A DNA stretch of 64,000 nucleotides from Corinectria fuckeliana (taxonomy: Eukaryota > Ascomycota > Sordariomycetes > Hypocreales > Nectriaceae), in NCBI GenBank assembly GCA_019137255.1, contig WPDH01000076.1, positions 248,001 to 312,000 on the forward strand, written 5' to 3'. Position 1 is the first letter of the stretch. Every line of letters begins with the position of its first letter. The position numbers and the translations under genes are program-made. This document shows, one piece after another, positions 1 through 11,641 of this stretch. The notes below the pieces were generated by a model. The model was given only the letters and a program-made list of their open reading frames with translations. It had not been told where the DNA came from and searched no databases.

Positions 1-556
1 GTCTTTCGCCCTCGCTGGTTCTCTCCCTCAAAATAAATACTCCGCCCGCACTCTGCCTGCCATTTTTACCCCCCCCTGCTTGCGTATCAGTGGAACCCCC
101 CGAAAATCGAACCACTGGCTCCCTACGGCATCTACTAGTAGCGGTCCACTGGAGGCGCCCTGTATGTAGTCTACTGGTTTTTTCCGGTTCGCAAGCTCGC
201 TAGCCACTGTAATCTCAAGGTACCTAGCAAGTATCTTTATGCTGGGGGCACATAATAACAGGTACCAACTTTTGAACGTGCCGGTGAAGTCGCCCCTAAC
301 AATTTCTCCACATCACCTGCCTGGCCTCCGTCCACTCTTGCCGGCGACGCACCCAACACTTGTGCTTCAACTACACCACACCCTTACAAGTCGTCGTCTC
401 GTCAATCTTCCCTCGACGCAACGCCACTTCAAGTACTCTCTATTCTCTTCGCATCCGAGCGCCAATTCTCCATCGTCAGCTATTGCTATCTGCGCCTCCC
501 AGCCGACAATTCTTCTCTCAATGGCCCTGTCGCAAACAGCGACGTGATCGTCAACC
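1..556. other. 5' flank and leader of the histone demethylase gene
   Basis: No coding region is supported here. The stretch is C/T-rich, especially from about 290 onward, as is usual for fungal promoters and leaders. Overlapping short open frames on both strands are low-complexity Ser/Pro/Arg translations with no recognisable domain, so I treat the segment as promoter plus 5' UTR of the gene that starts at 557. Confidence 0.5.
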
Positions 557-3500
557 ATGTCGACGTCAACCGACGCCGCCGGTCCTGCGGTCGATCCAGC
601 GCCTCCCGCCGGCGACTGTATCGCAGTTCTTGGCCACGGCTCGATCGATGGCGCAGAGCCGCCCCAGGTTGAGGTCAAGCGTCCGGCGCAGACTCGGGCG
701 CAAACCGGCTTCCTTCATTCGCCCCCGGTCACAAACCATACGGCCAAGTCGGATGCCTCCGATTCCGAGCTGAGCGAGCTTGACGAGGAACCGACCCTTA
801 GCGATGCGCCCATGCCCGCGCCGGTTAATGACGATAATGACGATGGACAAGATGATATCGGTGAGGTTCTGCCTGACCATTGGTCTGGAACAGTACCCGT
901 CTTCAAGCCGACCATGCATCAATTCAAGGACTTCAAGCGCTTCGTACGTTTGACCAACCACCTGCAGCCCACCAACCCCATGCACTGACCCATGTAATTG
1001 CAGATGGAGGCTGTCGATAGCTATGGTATGAAGTCCGGCATAATCAAGATCATTCCTCCCGAAGTATGGAAGGAGTCGCTCCCCAAACTCGACGAACTTA
1101 TCAAGCAAGTCAAAGTTCGAGAACCGATCAAGCAGGACATCATGGGCTCTAGCGGCACCTACCGACAAGTCAACATCCTCCATGGTCGGTCTTACAACCT
1201 TCCGCAATGGCGTCAACTATGCGAGCAGAGCGAACACCAACCTCCCGCCCGCCGCGGCGAACGAAGAGCCAACTTCGACAAGGCGCGACCTACACGAAGC
1301 CGGGCTGCCGCGCCCAAGACCCCAAGCCAAGCCACCCCGAAGAAGCGAGGACGAGGTCGCCCGGCCAAAAGCAAAGGAGGCAAGGGAAAACTCATTCAGG
1401 AGGAGCAAGAGGGAGAAGGAGGGGAGGACCGACCAATGACACCAGTCTCGCCCAAGCATGACTCGGAAGAGAAGGACGAAGCCGTCGAATCGATTGAAAG
1501 GGATCCAGGCGAGGCCGTGGATGAAGCTGATTGCGCGCCTGCAGTCGGTAGAATGGGCATCTCCAGACAAGCGAAGCCTAAGACCCAATCCATCTCAGCA
1601 CGCCGCAAATATAGTCGTCGCGAGGGATCCGCTATGATCGATGAAGCTGCATTCAAAGACTGGGACTACCGCATGGATATTTCGGAATACACCCCAGAGC
1701 GCTGCGAGGAGCTAGAGAGGGCCTACTGGAAGACTCTGACATACGCGCCTCCCCTTTATGGCGCTGACTTGATGGGAAGTCTCTTTGGCGAGGAGACGGA
1801 AACCTGGAACCTGAATAAATTGCCCAATCTCTTGGATGTACTCGGCACCAAAGTACCGGGTGTCAACACGGCCTATCTCTACCTGGGAATGTGGAAAGCC
1901 ACTTTCGCTTGGCATCTGGAAGATGTGGATCTGTACAGCATCAACTACTTGCACTTTGGCGCTCCGAAGCAATGGTACAGCATCTCTCAAGCCGACGCCC
2001 GTCGCTTCGAAGCAGCCATGAAGAGCATCTGGCCCCAAGACGCCAAGGCCTGCGATCAATTCCTCCGACACAAGGCCTTTCTAATCTCACCCCAACATCT
2101 ACTCCAGCACTACGGCATCAAGGTCAACAAATGTGTGTCGTATCCCGGAGAATTTGTTGTCACATATCCCTACGGCTACCACTCCGGTTACAACCTCGGA
2201 TACAACTGTGCCGAGGCAGTCAATTTCGCGCTGGACTCATGGCTTGATATGGGCAAGATCGCTAAAAAATGCGAATGCGCTCAGGCACAGGACAGCGTGT
2301 GGGTCAATGTCTACGAGATTGAGCGCAAGCTGCGTGGTGAAGAGACGGAGTACGAAGAGACCGAGGACGAAGACGAAGACGAAGACGAAGAACTCTCCGG
2401 ACTGCCGACTCCTCCAGCCAGCCATGGCGTCAAGTTCAAGGAGGATGACCGTAAGCGGAAACGCGGGCCTGGCGAGAAGGGCGGCAAGATCAAGGTCAAG
2501 AAGATCAGGCTTCGCATCAAGACCAAGGCTGAACCACCTTGCTGTCTGTGCCCCAATGACTTTCCGTCAGCAGAGTTCTTGCCTACGGACGACGGACGGA
2601 AAGCTCACCGGATGTGTGCACTGTATTTGCCCGAGACGTATATTGATACGGTTGATGGGAACGAGATGGTGTCGAATGTGGCTCATATCCACAAGGACCG
2701 TCTGGACCTCAAGTGCTTATACTGTCGCTCGAAGCGTGGAGCCTGTTTCCAGTGCTCACAGAAGAAATGTGCGAGAGCATATCATGCGACATGCGCTGCT
2801 GCGGCGGGTGTGTTTGTCGAAGAGCAAGAAGTCCCGATTTTTGGTGAAGATGGAAAAGAATACAAGGAACAGGCATTCGAGTTTAGCTGTCGGTTCCATC
2901 GGACTAAGCGGGACAAGAAGCTTGACGGGGATGCACTGGAAGCGGACTCACGGATCCGGGCAGCTGCCAGCGGCCTTAAGAAAGGTGACATCTGCCAGCT
3001 GCAATACCTCAAGGGTGAAATATTTGCCGGCTGCGTGGTGGAAAATCGCGTCGGTGAACAAACGCTGTTCCTGAACGTTCTACCAAACGGGTACGTCACG
3101 TTCACAACACTCCTGCAGCTAAAGCTAACTCCTCGCAGTGACCGTTTAGAAGTCGAGTGGAAATGGCTGTTACTGCCTCACCCTACTGATTATCACCTCC
3201 CCAAAGCATCCGCCAACGCCATCCCCATGCCAACCTCACGCAAGGCCAAAGACGAGCTGAAGGCTAACCGACAGGTGGACGACACGCCGCGAAAGGATGA
3301 CCCTTTTGTGGAAGGCCACACTTGGTCGGAGTTCCACTCAGAAGATGTGAGCAACAAGTTTCAAACCAAGGTGGACTTCTCCAAGCCGAACCAGATTTGG
3401 CACTACCTCGGAAAGACGTCAACAGAAGCCCGAGCGCAGTACACCGAAGATGTCTCCCAACAGCGTCACAACTCTGGGGCTAATTTCCTGGACACGATCC

Positions 3501-5237
3501 CGAAGCCGCCGAAGCCGCCGAAGCCGTCCAAGACTCTCCCAGCAGCATCCGTTCAGCAACGACCGACTTACGCGCCTGTGGGGTCATATGGAATATCGTC
3601 TCATGCTATGGGTGCCGTGCCAGGCACGGTAACAACATCGGCTCGCCCCATGAAGCCATACGTTTACAAGCCAAGGAAGCCGATAGACTCTAGCTCCAGT
3701 GGCATGAGCATGTTTACAGCACGGCAATTCACGCCAACAGGACCTCCATCGGGGCAACTTACGCGCCCTGCTTTCCCGCAAGGGCTCACGCCAATCCCGG
3801 GATGTCAAAACACAAAGCAAAACACAAACCTGCATTCGGCACAAAGATTCGAGGTCAAGCCTCAACATGGCTACATGCCTCCGACAAACGGGCTCCCTCT
3901 GCCTCCCAGCTCTGCCACGGCAGGACGGCCTCCACAGAATCAATGGTCACAGCCTGCTGCGCCACAAACCGCCCACCGTATTTATTCTCCTGCTCCTGCT
4001 CCTGCTCCTGCACCACGGCAGTATGTTGCTCCAACGCAACCTCGGCCACAGGTCAAAGCTTCATGGCAGCTTCACCCGTCAATTTACCAGAAGTACCGGT
4101 ACTTCCAGGTGAACCACAACAGGCAAGCTGTTTGTATCATAACGCGTGTAAGACGTGCTAACCATTTCCAGGGACTCGACCAAATACCGAACTCCCTACT
4201 CTCCTTGGGGTGGCTTCACTAACGGATATGAGGGTAATCTGAGAGCACATCTCTTGTCAAACCAGAACGAGTTGCTTCGGGGGTCTAGCTCAGCCACAGG
4301 AGCAAACTTCCAGCGAAATTACGGCGCGAGATCTCAGGTGACGCCCGATCCAAATCAGGGCCCCGCGCCTAGAGGTCATCATCAAAACCCAGCGCCCTCA
4401 CACGTGTCCCCCTACGGAACTAATCCGTTTACCCAATTTCAGCGAACTGCATCACCAAAATCACTGCAGTCAGTGCCGGGAGTTCCTCATAACCATACCC
4501 GGCCCGCTATAAAGGCTCAGTATCTTGCGCCAGCGCAGACATCGCAACAGGTTGTGCAGCAAGGTGTGCAGCCATCATATCAGCATACCAAGATGAAGCC
4601 AGCAGCCGCGCCTGTTCAGAAGCCCTACAAGGTTGGAGTCATCACCTCTCAGCCATACCACGTATCGACTAATGAGCCAAACCAGATTCCGCCTAAAGAA
4701 TCACCAGTACCGTTGCCAGCTAACTTTCTCGCCGCTATGACTTCGACACCGAGCAAGCTCGCCACACAAGCGAACTCAGCGTCGCCCCAAGCCTCTGACC
4801 ACAGCCACACTAGCTTTGTTCATCCACAGGCAGTCCAGGGATCGCCAAGCCCATCGTTCCTGGGAAAATCACCGCCTGGAGGAGCAGCCAAGGTCTCGAC
4901 AACACCTATTCCAATCCCTCAGCTGCCCGGCATGACATCGCAATCCGGAGCAGGGCAGAGTGCTTCTTCAGCCGCAACTCAACAGTGCCCCACGCCAACT
5001 GAAAGACCGACAGCCCTGCCGGGCCTTGCGCATGGCCAGGTTTATACGACGACAAAGCCGGCTCAACAGCAGAGCCCTTACGAGGCAAGGAGCAAACACC
5101 CAACTGTACCAACTTTGGACAAGACACCGTTCCAGCCAGAAGATTTTCCGGATGTGCCCGGATCCGAATCTATGGAGTTTGTTGAGAGACTGATGCAAAA
5201 CCTCCGAAATGTATCGCAACGGGACCGACCGGAGTAG
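557..5237 (+). CDS. kdmA: JmjN/JmjC/PHD histone lysine demethylase (KDM4/JHDM3 family)
   Basis: Nuclear Fe(II)/2-oxoglutarate dioxygenase expected to demethylate H3K9me3 and/or H3K36me3. Four exons: 557-943, 1004-3090, 3139 to about 4098, and 4172-5237, giving about 1,499 aa. JmjN lies at about 113-154 and is split by intron 1. The JmjC core carries HLED (H433, E435) and YGYHSGYNLG (H522), so the iron triad is complete. An extended Cys/His-rich PHD pair spans about 640-735, followed by a Tudor-like segment at about 790-840. A basic AT-hook-like stretch precedes JmjC, and the last 600 residues are Pro/Gln/Ser-rich and probably disordered. The third donor could be 4093 or 4099; both restore the frame. 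The domain order matches Aspergillus KdmA and yeast Rph1; the symbol is by family, not proven orthology. Confidence 0.9.
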
Positions 5238-5895
5238 ACGGTGCTAGCACAGCACCCCTAGCCACGCGGCTTTTGACATTAGAAAACTGCCCAGTAAGCT
5301 ATCCACTGCTTAGGTGAGCGCATTGCTCAGCAGTATGTACAAATGGGATGCGATTTCTGGCATGGCGTTTGAGGGGGAAACGGTGGATTCTTGGCTGCAG
5401 CTTTTTTCGCTTGCACATGCACACTTCACAATGATGAAGTAGGAAAAGGATCGAAGGAAAACGGGACGAAAGGCGTCATCCTACTCGAGGCTCGGAACCA
5501 GGACCGGTGTATCCTGTGTATGATAAGTCTTTTTTGGGGCATGCTCGCTCGGCCGGCGAGCTTTGGAAGCCTGAGTGAATCAATAATGCAGACAAATGAA
5601 AGCACTTGATGATCAAAACCGGGTTGCGGACGTGACGTTGGACCTGTGATGGCATGCCTTAGTAGTGCTCTTGTAGAGATGAACAAAGCTTTTTGCGAGG
5701 ATGAAGATACGACACTTCACTTGACTTGGTTTTGGACATTTCTGTGTTTATACTGAAAGCAGCTCTGCTGCTTGAAGACCATTAACTCCTCCATGACGCT
5801 TATATACATGACGCTTATATAATTGTTTGAATAAAACCTCTGGTTCTCCCATTGCAACATCTTCATCTCAACACCTCTCCGCCCTTCCTTCCTAA
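5238..5895. other. Convergent intergenic region
   Basis: Lies between the stops of two converging genes, so it should hold both 3' UTRs. It contains only short frames without domains. A direct repeat of CATGACGCTTATATA occurs at about 5791-5820. Nothing else seen. Confidence 0.5.
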
Positions 5896-7371
5896 TCACA
5901 CTAGGGGACATTTACCCATATCCCGCTCCCAGAATGCTTCCTCCACCTTCTCCACCAATGCCGGATAGTCCATCTCGTTGCTCTCAAGCATCTCGCGACC
6001 GGAGCTCTCGAACAGGGCCATTCGCATCACCGGCACGTACCCGAGCGCACGACGGCGAGCTGAACGAGGATCTCCGTGGTCCATTCGTAGACGGTATTCC
6101 TTTGCGGCGAAGTCCTGGATGGTTGGCAGCCTGAACGAGTTGCTGTACAGCCTCTGGTCGTCGAGGAACGCCCACGCGCGCTGGCGGTACGTTCTTCGGT
6201 AGGCGTGCGCCTGCTCGTCGTGGCTCATCACCGAGTAAAAGTCCGACCTCATCCGTTGCCAGCTCCCGGAGCCGAGGCCCTCGGCTAGCGGTGTCGTTTC
6301 CGAGTGGTCCCTCAAGAAGGTCAGGCGGCAGCCGAAGGAGGCTCGGACAGGGTGTCGGAATGTGACCTCGTCGTAGAACTGCTCGAGGAATAGGGAGCAG
6401 GAAGCCGCCTCCGAGGTCAGGAGAGACAGGGCCAGGTCGAAGCCGCAGCCAGCCAAGCGATCCATGTACGTGTGCCTGATGCCGAAGATGGAAGATGGAT
6501 CCCAATCTGCCATGTGTAGCTCGGCCTCGAACTGCATATCATCGGGGAACACGCGCCCGCGTTGACGCTCCATTGGGTCCGTTGGAGCTGGGTATGAAGC
6601 AGCGGGAAGGTCGATGCGGGCTCCCTGAGGAGTGACCAGCCTGGCCGTGAGAGCACCGTACAGCGTGCGCAGGTACTCGTGGACGCACTGCATCATTTCG
6701 GGATCCGACGGGTCGTCCATGTCCTCGTAGTCGGAGACCTTGCGCCAGTCCCAGTCTTTTGTCGCTCGCCATGTCGGGACGCGCTTTGACGGTCGAAGAG
6801 GATACGCCTTGCACAGGAGTTCGTATCGAAGGAACCCTCGCATAAGCCGAGTGCGTTCCTGCTCGGTCAGGGCGTCGAGGCCAACGCCGTTCCTCGACTC
6901 GTCGGGGCTGGCAAGCTCCCTGGAAAAGGAGGCGTGCGCCCAGTCTGGGAGAGAAGCGTACGCCCGCGGGAGGTACGAGCTCGTGGCCTTGGCCATGTAG
7001 TCCTCCATGAAGAGCTTGAGCCGGGAAACAAGGGTGTCGACGTGGAGGAGGAGACCGGGGCCACGTCGCTCCAGGGGATCTGGGAGTTCCTTGCGAGCCC
7101 ATTGCCTGAGATGGGCGTCCGCAACGGTGCTTTGTTCCTCGCTGGTAAGGCCGGTCGGCTCGGGGAACGTGACGATGGCGACGGCGTCCTGGATGAGACT
7201 GCCGGGGAGCTCGCGGCGGAGGAAGCCCTTGACAATGACCAGGCGCGCGGCGCTGCGCTGCTGGAACAGGGTCGGCGACGCGTGGCTGGCGCGGATGATG
7301 TCGGCGCGAGTCGGGAGCTTGCAGAGGATCATGGTCCGGATCTCCGGGGGGATGCTGTTGAAGGGATCCAT
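5896..7371 (-). CDS. F-box domain protein
   Basis: Single-exon gene of 491 aa. The N-terminus reads MDPFNSIPPEIRTMILCKLP and continues with an alternating Leu/Ala/Ser pattern to about residue 45, the classic fungal F-box that binds Skp1 in an SCF ubiquitin ligase. The rest is rich in Arg, Trp and Tyr and has no WD40 or LRR repeats that I can see, so the substrate-binding part is of unknown type. It converges on the demethylase gene and shares an 884-bp upstream region with the divergent kinase-like gene. The start is the only ATG that keeps the whole F-box. The substrate cannot be deduced. Confidence 0.8.
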   Translation of the reverse strand: MDPFNSIPPEIRTMILCKLPTRADIIRASHASPTLFQQRSAARLVIVKGFLRRELPGSLIQDAVAIVTFPEPTGLTSEEQSTVADAHLRQWARKELPDPLERRGPGLLLHVDTLVSRLKLFMEDYMAKATSSYLPRAYASLPDWAHASFSRELASPDESRNGVGLDALTEQERTRLMRGFLRYELLCKAYPLRPSKRVPTWRATKDWDWRKVSDYEDMDDPSDPEMMQCVHEYLRTLYGALTARLVTPQGARIDLPAASYPAPTDPMERQRGRVFPDDMQFEAELHMADWDPSSIFGIRHTYMDRLAGCGFDLALSLLTSEAASCSLFLEQFYDEVTFRHPVRASFGCRLTFLRDHSETTPLAEGLGSGSWQRMRSDFYSVMSHDEQAHAYRRTYRQRAWAFLDDQRLYSNSFRLPTIQDFAAKEYRLRMDHGDPRSARRRALGYVPVMRMALFESSGREMLESNEMDYPALVEKVEEAFWERDMGKCPLV

Positions 7372-8255
7372 GATGAGCCGAGCGCGGTCGTGTATAGAGA
7401 GTTAGTTATAGAGGGGAGGGAGAGATGTATATAGGGAGATATATGTGGAGGTATGGTTATATGGATATAGACGGAGATATATATAGAAAGAGTTTTGTGA
7501 GTGGTGTGTCGCGTTGTATTGTGTCGAGTGTTGTATGAGCGCGAGTGCAAGTGCGGGCGTGAGTGTGAGAAGCGTTGTTGCAGAGAGGATCCGTTTCTTG
7601 ATGCGGATGGACTGTACTCGAAATGTATTCAATGGGAAAAGTCATTGATGGAAGTTGCAGAATATCGTGACTGGCTGTGCCTGAATCGGTGGCTTTATAT
7701 AGGAAGGGAGGGAGAGATATCTCCGATATCTCCAATGGTCGACGGGACGAGGACCTGGAAGGTCGGATCCAATAAGTCGGGCCCAAACTCTCGAGGCAGA
7801 ACATCAAGGTGAGGGCACCTTGATGACTTAAATACCTACGTAGGCATGGAGACCGTACTGAAAACCTTCAAAACCTCATCCAGGCTTCGGTAGCTTCGAC
7901 TTAAACAACATGCCTAGGTGACAATAAGTAATAGGACAGGAAGGAAGTGAGTGAGGTGGAGAATTCTCACTTTACTGTCAGGATACACTCACACCGATTC
8001 ACTACTCGACGTAGCGTAGCTTTGCCAATGGTAACTTTGCGGATACGGATTCACTTTATGGGTTGCCTACCGTTCAGCAGCTGCAAACCAAGATTCGTTT
8101 TCTCCGTTGCTTGACAAACCACCTTACCACCACCAACAACCCCCCCTCGAAGCGCTCCTCTACTAACCTTCCTCTCTATTTCTCATCTTGTCCAGCCCTG
8201 CAGGTTTTCTTCAGCTCCAACAAACTTGCACACCTTGCTCGTCTACAAAAGAATC
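7372..8255. promoter_or_regulatory. Shared divergent promoter region
   Basis: Separates the F-box gene (-) from the kinase-like gene (+). The part next to the F-box start (about 7400-7500) is an imperfect AT/GA repeat with several TATAT runs and may supply TATA-like elements. The half near the kinase gene becomes C/T-rich from about 8100, like a fungal leader. No conserved ORF is seen. Confidence 0.4.
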
Positions 8256-9338
8256 ATGACTGACCAACTTCCCACCGATGCGTACTGGGTAGGAAGCGGC
8301 ACGAGTCATAGCAGTGGCCATTCTCAGACGGCCAACGAGATGGACTGCCACCTCTGGACCGGCCGGGATCGACTTGAATCAGAGGTTCGCAACCGCGACT
8401 TCGCTCCTGGACCATACGTCCGTGGATCACTCTTGGGAAGTGGCGGGTGGAGCAGCGTGTATAAGGTGTTGAGACGTCGCGATGGGAGTGTCTTTGCTGG
8501 AAAGGCATCCAGCGCTCTCGCGGAGATGCGAAAGGAGGCGTCGATCCTGCGATCTTTGAACCACGTGAGTAGGGATTCCAGTGTGATTCTGCATTCTGCC
8601 AGGCAACATCACCAGCTAACGCTCGGTCGACGACAGGAACACATCGTCAAGTATGTCGACTGGCACGAGGACCCGAAAACTCCCTTGGCCACCTTGCTGG
8701 TGACGGAACTTTGTGTCGAAGGAACCCTACAGACTCTGATCGACCACTCGCCCCACGGCACGGGACGCAGGGAAACGCCACAAGCAATTCTCCAAGTAGC
8801 ACTGGCCCTTGAGTACCTTCACGGCCAAGGCCTCTTCCACGCCGATGTCAAGCCACGCAACATCCTAGTCCGAAGCTGGGACCCTGTGGACGTGGCGCTA
8901 GCTGACTGCGCAGACGTCAAGGCCGTGACTTTTACTGGAAAGCCAACCGGGACGAAGACGTTTTGGTCGCCGCACACTGTCAAGCACCATCGACATCACG
9001 GGCGGAGTGACGACGTGTGGGCCTTGGGCATCACGCTTCTCGGCATGATGGCCCAGTGGCCCCCGGTGAACAAGAAAGAGTTGGGGGAGTATCCTCGACG
9101 ATGCTGTGAGCACGCCCGGAGACTGAACGATCTTAATCCAGACGACCACATTGTTCAGCTCCTGTGCCGGATGCTTGCCTGGGAGGGGGAGAAGCGGGCT
9201 ACGGCGTCCGAGTGTGTTCGTCTTGCGACTCAGATGATCACCGAAGACGCAAACAAAAGGGCTTGGAAGGGAGTGCTGGAGACAAACGAGCTGGCGCTTA
9301 AGGTCCCCGACGACTTTAGACCCATTACTTTCTGGTGA
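8256..9338 (+). CDS. Small protein kinase-like protein with altered DFG and APE motifs
   Basis: Two exons, 8256-8564 and 8637-9338, give 336 aa. The intron has a GTGAGT donor and an AGCTAAC branch-like site. Nearly the whole protein is one kinase fold: Gly-rich loop LGSGGWSSVYKV (60-71), VAIK-type Lys83, helix-C Glu94, catalytic loop HADVKPRN (171-178) with D173, K175 and N178, then DVWALGITLLGM. The metal-binding DFG is DCA (193-195) and the APE position reads SPH. The ATP and metal residues Lys, Glu, Asp, Asn and Asp are all kept, so activity is possible. The family within the kinases is not recognised. The in-frame stretch before 8256 has no ATG, so 8256 is the start. Confidence 0.8.
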   Translation: MTDQLPTDAYWVGSGTSHSSGHSQTANEMDCHLWTGRDRLESEVRNRDFAPGPYVRGSLLGSGGWSSVYKVLRRRDGSVFAGKASSALAEMRKEASILRSLNHVSRDSSVILHSARQHHQLTLGRRQEHIVKYVDWHEDPKTPLATLLVTELCVEGTLQTLIDHSPHGTGRRETPQAILQVALALEYLHGQGLFHADVKPRNILVRSWDPVDVALADCADVKAVTFTGKPTGTKTFWSPHTVKHHRHHGRSDDVWALGITLLGMMAQWPPVNKKELGEYPRRCCEHARRLNDLNPDDHIVQLLCRMLAWEGEKRATASECVRLATQMITEDANKRAWKGVLETNELALKVPDDFRPITFW

Positions 9339-10016
9339 TTGCGTGGTTGTTGGGAGAAATGTTGGGTTGCTTAGGGGAGGACACATGGGTTGCAGGTTTC
9401 ACAGGTTCATATTCTGAGTCGGATCCCTGCATACGCTCGAAAAGACGCATCTCGGTACCTAGCCATCAGGTTGTAATTGTGGTCGGTAGGAGAATGAACA
9501 GTCTAATCTGTTGTTACTGAAATCATGCTGGTTTGCCCAGTCTCCATCTCCGGAGTCGGCCGTGGCGATGTTCGGCCTAGAGTGGGAGACGGAACGACTG
9601 CGGCGGAGGTTATCGTCGGATGGTAGATCCGAAGACCCTTTCTCCCACTCCAACAAGCGCCGAGCTCCATCCTTCGTAAGTCTTTTGCCAGATTTGAGAG
9701 TGATTGTGGAGTTGTCGAACCAATCCTTGTGGAATAGAAAGTCGTTCTCATCATTGGATGCAATGACGCAATCCCCTCGGTTTTCCTCCGCCCCCACCGT
9801 CTTAGTCATCTGTCTCACTGCAGGCACGGCGATGTCGCAAGCTCGCAACCGGGGGGCTGCATTTTTGTTTGGCCTTCCTGTGAGCTTTCACTGTGGAGTT
9901 GACTGCTTGGGTCCAATTGAAGAGCAGCAAGAAGTTGTCATTTCTCACAGATACAAAAGACGCCTGGGATATCCTCCTCCTTCCTTCGTGACTAATACCT
10001 CGGACGTCGTGGTTTA
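9339..10016. other. Intergenic region before the aminotransferase
   Basis: Contains the 3' end of the kinase-like transcript and the C/T-rich leader of the aminotransferase. One minus-strand frame in it is listed separately as a doubtful gene. The plus-strand frame 9511-10017 runs into the aminotransferase start and looks like leader sequence, not protein. Confidence 0.4.
9459..9809 (-). CDS. Doubtful small hypothetical protein
   Basis: An ATG-initiated frame of 116 aa on the minus strand, starting MTKTVGAEENRGD. Its composition (many Asp, Asn, Glu, Ser, Lys; some Trp and Phe) is more protein-like than the Arg/Pro-rich shadows around it. I recognise no domain. It would start about 200 bp from the divergent aminotransferase gene and converge on the kinase-like gene. 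It could be chance. Confidence 0.2.
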   Translation of the reverse strand: MTKTVGAEENRGDCVIASNDENDFLFHKDWFDNSTITLKSGKRLTKDGARRLLEWEKGSSDLPSDDNLRRSRSVSHSRPNIATADSGDGDWANQHDFSNNRLDCSFSYRPQLQPDG

Positions 10017-11641
10017 ATGTCTCGCTCCATCTCAACCTTATCCTCAACCTCCTCTTCGTTCCGGACTGCCCTTCGAAGCATCCCCTCACGTCCTGTCTAC
10101 AAGGCGTTTTCGAGCACAATGACCGAAACCCAGAAGCTTAAGCCCGCCGCCAGGGTTTCCGGCAAGAGACAGGATGTGTGGTGAGTACCGACGGCGAGGA
10201 TTTGAGCCCGCCAGGTTTCGTTGCTGCTTGGTGTGATGACCTCCTCCTTCTAACCCGCACATACAGGACCATCATCAACGAGGCTGCGGCTGCCTCGCCT
10301 AACCAGCCAATTGTGAACATGGGCCAGGGCTTCTTCGGCTACAACCCGCCCAAGTTCATTCTCGATGCGGCCAAGGATGCCTTGGACCGCGTCGATGCCA
10401 ACCAGTACTCGCCCACCAAGGGCCGTCCGCGCTTGAGAAAGGCCATTGCGGATGCGTACTCGCCCTTCTGGGGCCGCAAGCTTGACCCCGAGACCGAGGT
10501 CACCATCACTACTGGCGCCAACGAGGGTATGCTGAGTGCCTTTATGGCCTTCATTGAGCCTGGCGACGAGGTCATTGTCTTCGAGCCCTTCTTTGACCAG
10601 TGAGTGAGATGCTGCTTTTTATGTTGACTCGCATGGTGTTGACCTTGGTCCAGATATATCAGCAACATTGAGATGCCCGGCGGCAAGATTGTCTACGTCC
10701 CCTTGCACCCTCCTGCTACAGGAGCTACCAAGACATCGTCTGCTGCGGACTGGACTATTGATTTTGACGAGCTGGAGAGGGCCATCACCCCCAGATCGAA
10801 GATGATTGTGATCAACACCCCTCGTACGCGCCCTTTGCCCCACGGGAAAATCATTAGTTGCTGACGTTTCTTAGACAACCCTGTTGGCAAGGTTTTCTCC
10901 AAGGAGGAGCTGCAGCGGATTGCCGATCTCTGCGTGAAGCACCAGATCATCATTCTCTCTGACGAAGTGTATGATCGCCTCTTCTACGTGCCCTTCACTC
11001 GCATTTCCACTCTGTCTCCCGAGGTCGAGAAATTGACCCTGACCGTTGGATCTGCGGGCAAGAACTTTTACGCCACTGGATGGCGTGTCGGTATGTTGAA
11101 CGATCCCCTGGGAGAGCGATATTAGGTGCTGATAACATGTGTAGGCTGGTTGATTGGCCCACCCTCACTGCTGCAACACGTTTCGGCAGCCCACACCCGT
11201 ATCTGCTACTCTTCTGTGTCGCCTCTGCAAGAAGCTGCCGCCGTTGGTTTTGAGCAGGCCGACAAGCTGGGTTTCTGGGACGAAGCGATCAAGGAGATGA
11301 AGGGCAAGGTAGACCGCCTCAACGAGGTCTTTGAGGAGCTTGGCCTTCCCTACTCGGATCCCGAGGGCGGCTACTTTGTGCTTGTCAACATGGCCAAGGT
11401 GAAGCTACCCGCTGACTACCCCTTCCCGCCTCATGTCGCCAGCCGCCCACGGGACTTCAAGCTGGCTTGGTTCCTAATCCAGGAGCTGGGTGTCGCAGCT
11501 ATTCCGCCGACCGAGTTTTACACCGAAGCCAACGCGCATCTCGCGGAGGACTACATCCGGTTCGCCGTCTGCAAAACGGACGATGTGCTGGAGGAGGCCA
11601 AGCAGCGACTAAGAGGTCTGAAGAAGTACATCCAGGAGTAG
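10017..11641 (+). CDS. bna3: Kynurenine aminotransferase-like PLP enzyme, probably mitochondrial
   Basis: Class I/II PLP aminotransferase of the kynurenine/glutamine transaminase group, which converts kynurenine to kynurenic acid. Five exons (10017-10180, 10267-10599, 10654-10823, 10875-11090, 11145-11641) encode 459 aa, and every junction restores conserved sequence. The first 33 or so residues are Ser/Arg-rich without acids (MSRSISTLSSTSSSFRTALR), a likely mitochondrial presequence; a second Met follows it (MTETQKL), so cytosolic and mitochondrial forms from alternative starts are conceivable. Landmarks are the substrate loop NMGQGFFGYNPP, NTPHNPVGKVF, SDEVYDRLFY, and SAGKNFYATGWRVGW with the PLP lysine K285. 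Cysteine-S-conjugate lyase or another transaminase specificity cannot be excluded. Confidence 0.85.
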
